From Botryotinia globosa (lineage: Eukaryota; Ascomycota; Leotiomycetes; Helotiales; Sclerotiniaceae), in assembly GCA_014898425.1 (NCBI GenBank), contig RCSZ01000015.1, positions 1,612,001 through 1,676,000 of the forward strand: 64,000 nucleotides of DNA, written 5' to 3'. This document shows positions 10,303 through 22,395 of the stretch, piece by piece. A program made the translations under genes and the position numbers. Under the pieces are notes generated by a model. That model searched no databases, was not told where the DNA came from, and saw only the letters and a program-made list of their open reading frames with translations. Positions within the stretch are counted from its first letter, which is position 1. Each line of letters begins with the position of its first letter.

Positions 10303-12960
10303 CTAAATATTTTGACCTAGCCCCTTTGACCCGGAAATGATTGAAGTTCGCAAAACAGTCCGGAGATCAGTAATATTAATCTGATCCCCTCGATCTGCCG
10401 CTAAAGCTTTACACGAGCCGATCAAATTTTTGATCTGCCGCCCATTAAGTTCCCACTTAGCCAGCTCTTTGTAATCATCATCTTCAATCCCAAGTCCAGG
10501 AACCATATGAGCACCAAAATTCCGCCAAATATGCTCCCGTGTAACAGCATCATGGTTCGAGTAAGCAAGCGTGACATGAATTCTTGAATGAAAAGCGTCA
10601 TCGAAACTTCGCATACGGTTGGTTGTCAAGAATAGTATTCCTTTATAGTATTCTAGGAGGCGTAGAAATATGGAGACAAGTGCATTTCGTTGGAGATCAG
10701 AAGTTGTGCGTTGCTCGAGAAAAATGTCCGCTTCGTCTAGGAGGAGGACCGCGCCAAATGCATTTGAAATGTCAAGAACACGCTCAAGTGAGGCTTCAAG
10801 CGCTTCGGCTGTCGTACCAAGCTCACCACAGGTAACTACGTAGAGCGGGCGATGGGTATATTCGGCAACGGCTTTCTCATTAGTGAAAGGAGGAGCCTTT
10901 GGAGAAACGGACGAACTTACCCTCAGCTGTCATTGTCTTTCCGACTCCAGGAGGCCCGTGGAGAAGAAGCACAAGACCCTTTCCTTTACCTTCACACGAT
11001 ATCAGCTTCTGTCATGAGAGACTAGGGGTTTTCTACTTGCCCTTTATGAAATCGTCAAAGTCTCTTCCCCTCTTGTGGTTCCGGATCAATGCACGAACTA
11101 ACTCCTTTATCGGTTCCGGAAGCACTAATTGGGAGAATATTTTCTCATTAAAAATCTTGTACTCGATATTCCCGATGTTTCCTTTGTGAAACTTCTTGCC
11201 TTGCAACGAGTAGAAGGGGATTTGGTCAGTACAGATCATCAAGTGGTCTTCTGTCAGCTCTCCGTCGTTAAGCTCATCGCTGATGTTAGACACAGAGATC
11301 GATTTACGGGCATTGAATCTATTGAAGGTAGTGGTGTCGATGATAATGTCCGAACTTATCTAGGGAGAATTTTGTATTCAGTACGCAGTACAAGTTAAAA
11401 ATGAGAAAGCGTCTGTACCTCTGATGATTCATTCGAATCTGCTGCTGAAGAATATCTCCCAGGTTGTCGGTATGTGTCAACTTGGCTTACTGGACCATTG
11501 TAGACCCTATGATTCTGGCCTTTGAGAGCTGCAAATATCCGGCCTCGGGCTACGAGATTCCTCTTTACCAGCTCCTTGTTAGGGTGATATTTCAGAGGAA
11601 ATACTTCCAATTCAGATATGAATTTGATTCCAGTGTATTCCGGAACTGAAAATTTTTCCGATACGGTGCCAAACTCATGTCCTGAATAATCTATGTATTC
11701 TGTCTTAACGATAAGAATCACCTCATCAGGGCCGCCCCTAAAATTTGGTTTCACTTTGTAGAATGCTTCGACAAGGCGGAAAGCTCTGGGGTTATCTGAC
11801 ATGCCTTTCACAACGATATCCCCGGGCCAGAAAGCTTCCCGAAGAATCTCGAAAGATGAAGTGCGTCTGCATTTGAATCAGTCAAGATGTCCACAGCAGC
11901 AGACACGAGGTTAGTTACTTAGTGAACATGTTTTCAATATCCCTGATTCGAGTTGAGTACTCGGTGTCGATAAGTTCCAACAACACGCCCATGTGCTTTA
12001 CAGCGAGCTCACCTTTCTTGATAGCAGCATCTTGAATCAATTTCCTCTAATCAATTTAGTACTCGCTGATCATAAAAAATACAAGATCGTTGGGAGGATC
12101 GCAACTCACATATCTGAAAACGTTATCGTTTGGCCAATCTATTGAGTTTTTGCTCAAAATCATCGCTCGCTCCTCTTTGACAACATCGTGTATGATCTCA
12201 CGAATCAATGGACTTTGAATATCTAACGTGATTTTCCGGAGAGTTTTGTTATCGTCTTTGAAGACACGACGAAGAATTAGAATCCATTTGCTGTATTTCT
12301 CAGAGCTCAATTCTTCATCTTTCGCTGTAGGTCTTTTGATTGAATCATGAGTAACGAAGACCCGCTCGTGGTTTGCTTCATCGAAAATCTAAGCATCAAT
12401 GTAAGATATTGCCTAAGACATAAAACCACTGAGTTACTTACGTCGTCGATCTTCCAAATTTGAACCTTCATCTCTTCAACCAATGTCTTCTTGGCCTCGT
12501 ATTCACTTTTAACATCATCAGATTGCTTACTGGCGAAACTACTGGCGCTAGTGGAGGAGGTTTGACTAGAGCTGCTCGAGTTTCTCGCACGTTTCTGTTT
12601 ATCTTTGGATGGATTTCGTGACTTTGTAGTTTGTGTCTCTTCGGCGCTTTCCTCTTTGACCATAGACTCCCCATGTCGACTCTCCTGCACAGGTTCTCGA
12701 GCAACTCTTTCATTCGACACAACCGCCTTTGCCTTCTTCATTTGTGCAAGCTGCTGCCGAAATTCTGTGGTGTATTTCTCTGTAAACGAGGCTGCAAAAC
12801 TCTCCACGAAGTCATTCGCTGCTTGTTTACCGCCGAGGGCAAGTATAGTGTCTGGAGTTATCGATGATTCAGTTGTCACTGTAATACTATCATTTTCTGC
12901 TGATATGACTGCTCTTTTTCCTTTGCAAGCAGTAAGAATTTTGTTTAGTGAGCGGATCAT
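10303..12960 (-). CDS. AAA ATPase with DUF7025-like N-terminal half
   Basis: Seven exons, read from 12960 down: 12442-12960, 12110-12388, 11919-12046, 11419-11866, 11041-11359, 10921-10989 and 10303-10871, giving 776 residues. The C-terminal AAA module has Walker A GPPGVGKT (about 576-583), Walker B VLLLDEAD (about 629-636) and the sensor-1 stretch LFLTTNR followed by FDDAFHSRIHV. The central part (WILILRRVF, LDIQSPLIREIIHDVV) resembles the DUF7025 region of these fungus-expanded ATPases. Residues 1-170 are Ser/Lys-rich and low complexity; the start at 12960 is only the first ATG in frame, and an upstream exon is possible. The intron at 10990-11040 uses a GC donor (GCAAGT) and an AAG acceptor; only this choice restores the family's GKGKGLVLLLHGPPG run. 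The biological role of these ATPases is not settled. Confidence 0.85.
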
Positions 12961-14710
12961 TTGTACCAGTAAAACTTTCCTCAGCCTCGTGTGTGCAAGG
13001 TCCTGCTTTCATTGTTGCCTTCGATTCAACAACCTCTGTATTCTTGGTTTGAAGCACCGGCACCGTGTTGCAAGTATAGCTGTTCAATTTAGGTCAGCTT
13101 TCAATCGAGATACAAAGGTATGGAATGAAACATGACTTTGAGACTCAAGGGGGACGGAGTACAATTTACGAAAAGCTGCCTAGTTTTATGCTGGCCCCCA
13201 CGCACACGTATACCGGTTTCGATGCCAACTCAGAGTTGAATTTAGCCGAGCCATGAACGTTAGCCAGTGACATGTTAGGTAATGACGTAGGCAGACTATG
13301 CGAAGGTAAAGATTATAGAACATGCCAAAAATAGTCGGGCTTTTCTTCTATCCATAGGAAGGTCAATCAATAAAAATTTTACGCTCTCTGAAATTAGCTA
13401 TGATGAAGAGGAGTATAAAAATCAAGTAAATATCTACGTATGAGTTTTCTTATTAATAAGATTAATAAAATAGAAACTTGAATTAATCATTGCTATTAAA
13501 TTATATAAATGCTTGAATCTTCTCATTAATTTATAGAATTAAGTAAGATCGAATCATACTCTTTATGTTATATAATTATATATCTAGATTACTATTCTCA
13601 TATTTCTTTATTTTCATAATCGATTTTAATCAAGGAAAAGTAATACATGAAACTTTCTATCAATTATATTTTTATTATAGCTTAAATAAAGAAAGATATC
13701 TACAAGATTATTTCGTTCTATTATATAATCTTGAATAAATATATTAATAGTCAGAAAAGGAGTAATTAGATTAAAGCAACTAAAGATGCCTATCGAGAAT
13801 TAGAATTAGTACTAGTCGTTGGGGGAAAAGAGTATAAAATCTACGAATTCGAAGAACTTCAAAAGCATTTTCATAATTAACGAGAAGAGATAAGTTCTAC
13901 GAACCTATAGTCAGAAAAATTTCAATGAGTAATATAATATGTATATTCATATATATATCTTTAAACATCTCCAATACATCACCTAAAAATACATCTAAAC
14001 ATCCTCATTTTTACATCTAATATCCTCATTTTGTTATACTGAACACGAAACACGAAATTCGAAATACGAATCAAAAGTTTATAGTATAAACAAATAAGTA
14101 GATGAGCAGATGAATAGATGAGTAGACGAACAAATTACCAGAGATTTTAATGTTCAGATAGATATTTAGATACTTAGGTATTTCAATATCTATATACTTA
14201 GATGGTTAGTAGTTATATATATATGTATATAATTTGTCTAGAAACTTCTAAGTTCATTTATTTACACATTTGTATATTTACATAGTAGATAGATATATAA
14301 AAAGTGAGTCTATTTAGTTTTTCACGATTTCAAGATTTCAAGACTTTACTTCAATACTATAAGAACCTAGGTTTAAGTCAAAGGCCTTTGAAGTTCATTT
14401 TGAGCGAAATCGAAGACTAGTCCTTTCAATAGCCGTTATATAAGGGCTATTGTCTTAATAGTTAGCTAGCTTATTAGACTGAGTATATATCAATAATTAG
14501 AGCCTACATTTAGATTCTATGTAATACTTTAACTCTATACTTTACATTATTATTCTATTTTATATTTTACCTCAATACTTTATTTTAATACTTTACTTCA
14601 ATACTCTATTTTTATACTTTACTTCAAGATAGATTCCCACACCTCCTCACAATTAAACCTTCAAAAGAATATAATTATAGCTCAGATCATAATTATTATT
14701 ATAATATATT

Positions 14711-15440
14711 CCCTCTTCCTCCTTCTTATCCTTTCTTTCCTTTCCTTTTCCCTTTTCTTTTATTCATTTTCTCTTTTCTTTCTTATTCCTCCTACTTTTA
14801 TTTTCCTCTCTTTTCGCTTCTCCTTTCGCTTCTCCTTTCGCTTCTCCTTCCTTACCACTCGCTTCTTCTCGCTACCGTTTATCCTCATTTTCTTTCCCTC
14901 TCACTTTTTCATTCCTATTCATTCCTATTCCTATTGCTATTCCCATTTCTATTGATTTTTTGATTTTTTTTCACTTCTCTAATATATCCTCTCAAAATCA
15001 TTTATCTATTATCCTCTTTCCCTTTCCTTTTCCCTTTTCCCTTTCCTTTTCCCCCTATCACTTTTTCATTCCTATTTATTCCTTTCTTCTTCCTCTCTCT
15101 AATGATTTGCCTTCTCATTTCTCTTCACTTCTCACTTCTCCATCTCCTTCTAATACTCATTTCTCCTCCCCCTTTCTTATTTTTCATTCCTCCTATCTAC
15201 TAATCTATTTCTTCTCATTTTTTATATCTTCCTATCTATTCCCCTCCCTCTCGCTTCTCCTTAAATTTATCATTTCCTCACTTCTCTATATATATCCTCT
15301 CCGAATCCTATTCACTACTCATTTATTTCTTTTTTCCTTTCTCCATTTCTCTTTATTTCCCTTTTAATTTTACTAATTTTCATCATTCCCTTCTCTTTCT
15401 CTTTCTCTTTCCCCTTTTCACTTCTCTTACTCTTTACTTT
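14711..15440 (+). repeat. Polypyrimidine tract, about 700 bp
   Basis: The plus strand is overwhelmingly C and T for some 700 bp, with locally repeated units such as CGCTTCTCCTTT (three copies near 14,815-14,850) and CTTTTCCC. The strong strand asymmetry could form triplex DNA. A 135-codon open frame inside is a by-product of the composition (mostly Phe, Ser, Leu, Pro). The tract ends just before a family A element at 15,472. Confidence 0.85.
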
Positions 15441-15471
15441 AATACTTTTTATTACTCACGATTTACTTCCC

Positions 15472-16988
15472 TAAGTCAACCACCCTACTTTCGGGCCACC
15501 TCTTTTTTGAACCACCCTTTTATAACAAATTTCTTTTTTTTAATTTATTAATATCTTTATTAATATTAGATATAACTCAATAAAAATTCAAATCTATATA
15601 ATTCGAATCATTTTTAATCCATTCTGAGATTTTTAAATTTTTATGATTTTTCTAAATGGATTTCTAAAGCTTTAAAATATCGATTTTCAATTTACATACA
15701 AATCATATATAAATTTAAAATTTTATAAATCTATCAGGGGCCTGCGAGCCCCCGGACTCCTTGCTTTTTGAGAAAGTATTATATAATTATATTTATAATT
15801 ATAAAAATCTTAAAAAGAAATTTTATTGAAAGCTTGCAAACGAAATCGGTTTATCTTTTTTTATTCAGATTTTTTAATTTTATTCAGATTTTAGTAAATC
15901 ACTTCACATCAAATCATCAATTATACCACTGAACTACAAAAACTATAATATTAAAATAATTTTTATTAATATTAGATCAGCTACATTCAATATAAACCTC
16001 TTTTAGTTGATTATATAAGCTCTAATTATATTTATACTATTTCAACTTTAATTCTTTATAAAAACCTCAGTTTTGAAGCTAGCAATATAAAAAATATATT
16101 ATTTGAAAGCCTTTAGTCTCTTATATATAGCTACCACTTTTCTTCTTTTTCATTCAATTCATATTAGTTTAAATAAGCTAATTTAAATTGATCAATTTGA
16201 TTATATTGATTAATATATATATAGAAATATAATCGTAATTATATATACAATCAATAGCAATCAACAGTTACTGTCAAGAATATTACAAAAGACTTATAAC
16301 CAATCGAATAGTCAGAATCACGACTTATTTTAAACCGATAGTTTTCGAATCGAATTTTTTGTATATATACAATACTAATACCTCACGGGCGATAAGAATA
16401 TTAAGGAGATAAACCTCCAATAATAACATTCAAAGAAAAATAGCTAAAAATAAATGATAAAATTTTATTATAAATTTATAAGATATTTAATTCAAAAAAT
16501 CTTTGAAAAATAATAATTTCCTTATATATAAATATATAAAAAAGTATTCTCAAAATTATAGAGATTATTTATATTACTCTCAACTCATTATATATAACAT
16601 CTTTATATTTATTCATTTTTTATTAAAAAAAATTAAATTTCTATATAAATTCCAATGTAAAATCTTCAAAAAGACATATAATTTTCTTTAATAATAATTA
16701 TTAAAAATCATCAAAGATTATATAAAAGTTTGAAATTTATATAACTATAATTTCCATATAAATTTAAAAATCGAGATTTTGAAGCTTGAATTCTCAATCC
16801 AGAAAAATCCTAAAATTCTAAAAATTCTAATATAAATCTAAAATAGTTTAAATTTAGATTATATAAATATCAAGTTTTATTAAATTACATTCAATATTGA
16901 TAGAGATATTAAGATATTAAAAAAGTGATTTTTGATATACAAGAATAGTTCAAAACAAAAGTAGTTCGAAAATAGAATAATTCACTTA
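15472..16988. mobile_element. Family A element, copy 3, interrupted by a ~685-bp insertion
   Basis: The left end TAAGTCAACCACCCTACTTT and the right end (GTAGTTCGAAAATAGAATAA then TTCACTTA) are inverse to each other and match the other copies. The left arm runs to about 15,734 and the right part resumes at about 16,419 (compare the uninterrupted sequence at 25,645-25,690). The material between is foreign to the family and is listed separately. Confidence 0.75.
15735..16418. mobile_element. Unidentified insertion inside family A copy 3
   Basis: This segment is absent from the other family A copies. It starts with a GC-rich stretch (CAGGGGCCTGCGAGCCCCCG) and ends with CTCACGGGCGATAAG and a short GGAG...CTCC hairpin; the middle is AT-rich and RIP-like. 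On the minus strand at 15,911-15,943 the text GTAGTTCAGTGGTATAATT fits a tRNA-type internal A box (TRGYNNARNNG). A B box was not found. It could be a tRNA-derived SINE or part of an LTR element. No clean target-site duplication was resolved. Confidence 0.45.
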
Positions 16989-18003
16989 AATGTAATATAA
17001 CTATCTAGATATCTAATATTCAAAGGTTTCCTCATCTCTTAAAAAACTCAAATAACAACCTACTATAAACATTCATATAAAGGTTCATAATAAACCTAAT
17101 ACATAATTTTGAAAAATAAAAGTTTTAATTATTTCTGAAAACTATACATTAGAAAAGATATAAGTATATACATATATATATTTTAATATATTTACCCTAC
17201 ACTATCCCCATTTGAATTAATTATTGATATATATAACTATTATATTTATATCAATGCATTACACATGGATATTTATAGTAATTTATTATAAGAGTCGTTT
17301 TGTTTGTCGGAATTTTTAATGATTAGATTAAGAATGAGTATCTAGCTAAGAGAGAAAAAGCTCTAATATAAATCAAAGCTCTTACGAGTACTAATTAACG
17401 CTAGCCCCCCCTGCTCTAGCACCCTCGTGAATCATACTTTCAACATATGAATATATATATCACGCAGAAATATACAAACAACATGTAATGTAATACGATT
17501 TTCACAAAGCGATAAAATAATTCATTAATTACACTGTTTCATATCACATCAAATCACATCTCATCAAATTCCATTATATCACTCAAAAATTTGTAAACAA
17601 TTATTTTTCATCTTCAGACCTTAGGGTATCTAACCATCTACCTCATACTCCCTTACACAATCTCAAAATTCAAAGACTCAAAGATCCAGATTCCAGATTC
17701 CAAATGTCATAAAAACACATCTTCTTTCTTTCCATCCAGATATCCACGCGTCCACACATCCATCTCAACCTCCACCAAATTAAAGTAGAAAACATTAAAG
17801 ACTATGGTAAACACTACCAACTCCGCCCTCATTCATGTATTTATTTATTGATCGTCCCGTCCCGTTCCGTTCGATTTCCCAGGGTATAAAAAACATCTCA
17901 ACTCATCGCACCAACCTCATTTCATGAAATTGAGATCCTGAAAGATCTATCATGAGCATTTTCCACATTTCCATTCCTTCCCTTCCATCGATCCATACAT
18001 AGC

Positions 18004-20818
18004 TTAATAGAAAATCTTTGGTTGCCAAAGTGGTGGTCTCGCCCCCTCAACATCCCAAATCAACTTATTCTTCTCATCAAGTGTACATCCCTCATCGGTG
18101 ATTGGGATAACTTTACTTGTGTGAGCCACTTCCTGGGCACTGATTCCAGCCTGATCTCTAGGGATCCATAAAAGTGGTGCATCAGAGACAACAGCGGGAG
18201 GAAAGTATGCGTTTCGAGCAGTGACATCATCGTAGAGATGTTCGGGATCGAGATGACCGTGAGGAACAAGCGTGCGCATGCTAGCGTAGTCGCAGTGAAT
18301 ATGAGGTTTAAAGAATTTAGCAAAGATGCCGCCTTGGGATTTGGAGTGAGGAGTCAGGTCGCTTGCTCCATTTTTCTCGTTGTGTTTCTCGTGGGAGACG
18401 GTGGGGCTGCCGCTCATACCGGCTTCGAGCTCACCACGGATGGATTCTTCCTCGGCTTCAAGAGTCTTGGGGAGGGTGTGCAGAAGTGGGCCCATGGCTG
18501 CGTTGAGAGAAATGTGGTACAAAGCGGTGAAGATGAGGAAGATGATCATGAGGATCATTTGTGGCCATGCTTTACCAATAGCGAAAAGACCAATCAAGCA
18601 AAGCTCTGAGAGGTAGACACCGGTGAGAAGTTGTTGGAGAGCACGTGGATAGATAAGACCCTTGGTATCGATTTGAGTATCGGTGACGAAGAGAATATTG
18701 TATCTGTAAGCGAGGTAAAATAAACTCATACCGATGGTAGCGAAACCCATAACAAGTGGCGCGATGCATGAGTAAGTGATGCCAATAACAGCAATGTTAG
18801 TGAAAACTGGAAGAGTGCTACCCCATGAGATGGCACTCAAGCTGGTCCATTTTTGATACATCTTTCGTGGAGTACTGGCCAAGAACTTGTAGAGAATCTT
18901 GAAAATGAAGAATCCCACCACTTGAGAAATGACTCCCGCGGCCACCGTCAAACCCTGAACGATGAAGTAAGAGATGTAGAAGTTGGAAGCACTGGGCAAT
19001 TTGTTCGCAAGAAGGGAAAGAATTCCCGTTGGACTGTTGATGAGCTGATACAGAACCGATGATGCCGATGATGCGATGGTGACAACCAAGAAAACTTGAA
19101 TGACTTGGAAGGCAAAGTATGCGTTTTGAGTAAAGAGTTCAACACGTGCAGTAGTCGGTTCACCGGAGAGTCTTGCGCAAACTATTTCACATTAGCATAG
19201 GCTATTCGATCCTGCAAAAGATAACTTACGTCTCATGATAATAGGAACCAGGGACATGAGGATCGAAAGAGCGACCGAAGGCAAGAGACCAGAGATGACA
19301 CCCATAATCCAACTTGGAACTTCTTTCAACCATGAAAGCCAGCTGAAACTCTCGAGGTATGTGACGTTTGAAATAAGACCAACGGCCGCGACTGGAATAG
19401 CCCAGAAAACGATTAGAGCGGCGATGAATCCAACCACAGCAAATCGACGAACCACTCTTTGCCACCATGAGATGGTCAAAGATTTCCAGATGACTTCGCT
19501 AGGATGAACACCGATATATCTCGGAGACATTTGAAGGGCCTGGTGATGAGCGAGGGTTTGGAATGCGATTTGAGCGTCCGATTGGTGCGCAAATTCGATG
19601 AATACCGATCCAACCTTGTTAGTCTCTCCAGCCAGATAAGCACTTTGAGCGGCTTCAGTTTCCGGGATGAGAGTTTCCAATTCACTTCGAGCCCAATTGA
19701 TGGTATCGACCTTCTTTCCATAGAGGCCAAATTTGCCAAGCTTGTGTGTGGGACGCTTCTTTTGGGGTAACCATCTCGAGGCTAATGATCCCGATTCACC
19801 ATCATCTTCTACCACAGGTCGTTCTTCTTGACTTGCACCATTCTTGATTGCCTTGAGCCTTTCGCCATTTGCTGTTTTGATCAGTTTGACCTCTGCACTT
19901 TCAAGTTTGTTGGCAATCTCATCACGCTTCTCAACTAGCTCCTCCACCTTTTCGGAATCCGCCGCGATCCAAATGTTACGTACTGCACTTCCAAAGACTT
20001 TTCGAAGTTTGCTCTCCTCGAGATATGGCGCAGGGACAGAGATGAAGAGAACAGTTCTTGAAGAGATGCGATTTGCGAAAGTTGGGTTGAGTAAGAAAGC
20101 TTGTCGAAGGTTGACGTAATATATGGTTTCTCTGGTAACGAGGAAAAGAACACTAAGCGATTGGTGTGAGCAAATTTCAGGAGGGCACGACCAGCCAGCA
20201 TTCCAAAGAAGACCAGGAGATATTTGGGGAAAAGCGTGTGCGCGCATGCAAAAGTGAATACAGAAATGGAACTTACAATCCAAAGAAAATCCATCCAACA
20301 AAACAAGTAGCATAGTATCGATTTCTCCCCGCCGATGTCGAACTATCAATATTACCCATCGAGAGCATATCAAGCTGTTTTGCTCCACCTCCTCCCGTCG
20401 CGTTGATTGGGAAAAGAACTGGCCATGTGATGCAGCAACCCACGAACATAATCACCACCGTCATGCGCAAAAATCGGAGAAACAAATAGGCATCGAGACC
20501 TTGATGTTGCAGGGCGTAGATATCTGGAATTTTGCGAAAAGGACCAATCCAATTGAACCACCCCGAGGGAAGTGGTTTAGTTCGTTCTCTATGTGGATAT
20601 CAGTATTGACATGCATGCCGCATGGAATGCTGTGTGATGAATTGTACTTACTCCTCGCGCAATGCACCCAGATACGTTCTCGGAGCATACCATCGCACAT
20701 TCGATCTTCGCAAGATCAAGAAGATTACAAAGTACACGGCAGCAACAATGAAGGTTGGTACCAACGTCGCTACCAAACCCGATAAACTGGATCCACCACC
20801 ACTAGTATCATTGGCCAT
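18004..20818 (-). CDS. CSC1/OSCA-type (DUF221) stress-gated cation channel
   Basis: Four exons read from 20818 down: 20652-20818, 20277-20588, 19230-20152 and 18004-19181, giving 859 residues. The N-terminal membrane block (first segment at about residues 15-37, then FLRFLRMTVVIMFVGCC and the ATCFVGWIFFGFVLFLVTRE segment) matches the RSN1_TM domain. It is followed by a cytosolic PHM7_cyt-like region with a coiled stretch (EKVEELVEKRDEIANKLES) and an HPSEVIWKSLTISWWQR junction. The 7-TM RSN1 core follows, and then a tail (HLYDDVTARNAYFPPAVVSD, LIWDVEGARPPLWQPKIFY) typical of the PHM7_ext segment in fungal Rsn1/Phm7 proteins. Family members are osmo- or mechanosensitive cation channels of the plasma membrane or secretory route. 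All intron phases join cleanly. An ATTTTG hexamer array lies just upstream (about 20,862-20,886). Confidence 0.93.
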
Positions 20819-22395
20819 GATGATCCAGTGATATCTTCACGATATCGTGGAACGTCGAATGGATTTTGATTTTGATTTTGATTTTGCAGATTGTGAGTGA
20901 TGAATGATATTTCTGCTCATATGAGCAAAAATAAGGAAGAGGAAAGACAAAGTTCGAAAGGGAAGAGAGAATCGAGAGGAAAGGGATCCAGGTTGTGACT
21001 GGGGGGAAAGAGAGAAATAAAAAGAGGCAGGATGGAGAGCAAAGTGATGGACGACCAGGATCCTTTTTTTTGTTTCGCAAGCTTGGACCAAGACCCCTTC
21101 CTTGCCTGAGATCCACCACCTGCAGTCCTTGATTTTTAATTTCTGAAAGATAGAATTCCATTCATGTCAGCTGAACTAGGTATTATCTATAATAAGGATA
21201 TCGATTTTATAATCATTTCTAAGAATATTTAAAGCTATCTTTAAAGATACTCAATTAATTCTATTATAATAAAAACCCGCTCTTAATGAATTCCAATTAA
21301 ATTATATTCGATAATTATTTCATCATGTTTTTTACTTTTATAAAAAATAATTAGAATCTTATAATACATCAAGTATACAATAATTAATTCTAATAATTAA
21401 TTCTAATAATTTTATTAGCTTAATAAAAAGGTGACCTTATAGAGGAGATTCTTATAGAGAGCTTTTACTATACTCAAAACTAAGAAGGAACAAAATAAAC
21501 CCCAAAAACCTTAAATCGTTCAAAATGTAATTAATTTCCCATCTCTCATTTTCATGGAAACACGAGATAGATAACCGATGGATGAATCGAGACAAGTGAC
21601 GGGAGTGGGTGGATATAAGAACCCTTGTATAGCTGAAGAGTGAAGATATGGCTGTACTACTAGCCGTAAAACCTCCTTGGTACGGTAGGTACTCTTGTTT
21701 AGGTTTGATTGTTTATTTCCACATTCCACATTGTGAATTTATTGGTGACTTCCAAGGTTGTGAGTGATCTTTTCCAGCCACCCACCCACGCACGGCGATG
21801 ATGGGAGATGTGTTGTATTGTGCTGTAAACTTGTAATGTGTGGTAATGTGTTGTGACGGGACTGGTGATTTGTAATGGGTAACAACGTGTTGAATTGTTC
21901 GAGGTAGAGATGGATAGATGTCGACGATCTATCATGTTTTAATTGTGTGTGAGATTGTGAATTATATACCTAGGGATGTACTCGACTCACGTGCAATACC
22001 AATATGTACCTGCAGAATAGGGACTTCTATCACGTGCTCCCTCCCAAGACTGTCATAATCTCACGTGATATGAATTTCTACTCCCACTTAAACCCTCCCA
22101 CTTTGAAAGCAGAACTTCCATTGTTCATACCATCAAAGAAATGCTTCAATCGATTTGATATTCAATGAAATACATTCCTTACATTTCATTATCTCAATTC
22201 AAGCGGCGTAACATACGGTATACACATTTCCTAAAGCGTCATTGCTGATACTTGATCTTCTCTTTCACCATGTTATTTCCAATTTGCGATTTGGTTATTT
22301 GCTACCATGACCTTCAAACTACATTCGAAGACAGATAAGTCCACAATTACAATATTCCCAGGCCCACAACCAATCAATAAAACATTCCAAAAATC
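20819..22395. other. Divergent intergenic region
   Basis: Separates the channel gene from the coiled-coil gene; both start sites face outward. A TTTTGA hexamer run at about 20,862-20,886 is close to the channel start. 21,180-21,480 is AT-rich, and 22,020-22,070 has two CACGTG-containing strings (TCACGTGC, TCACGTGA). No gene is seen. Confidence 0.5.

Larger units (their letters stand above)
12961..18003. other. 5-kb gene-poor region
   Basis: From about 13,350 the sequence is AT-rich with no convincing gene. It contains degenerate short direct repeats such as TACTTTA/ATACTTTAC around 14,520-14,640, a polypyrimidine tract, a family A copy with an insertion, and AT-rich flank before the channel gene. 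A 176-codon plus-strand frame at 12605-13135 is a shadow of the AAA gene's N-terminal exon. Confidence 0.6.

Noticed and set aside
12605..13135. Plus-strand 176-codon frame
   Set aside because: It is antisense to the N-terminal exon of the AAA ATPase, whose splicing and downstream domains support the minus strand.
14960..15367. 135-codon frame in the polypyrimidine tract
   Set aside because: Composition alone (C and T only) removes stops; the protein is Phe/Ser/Leu/Pro repeats without character.
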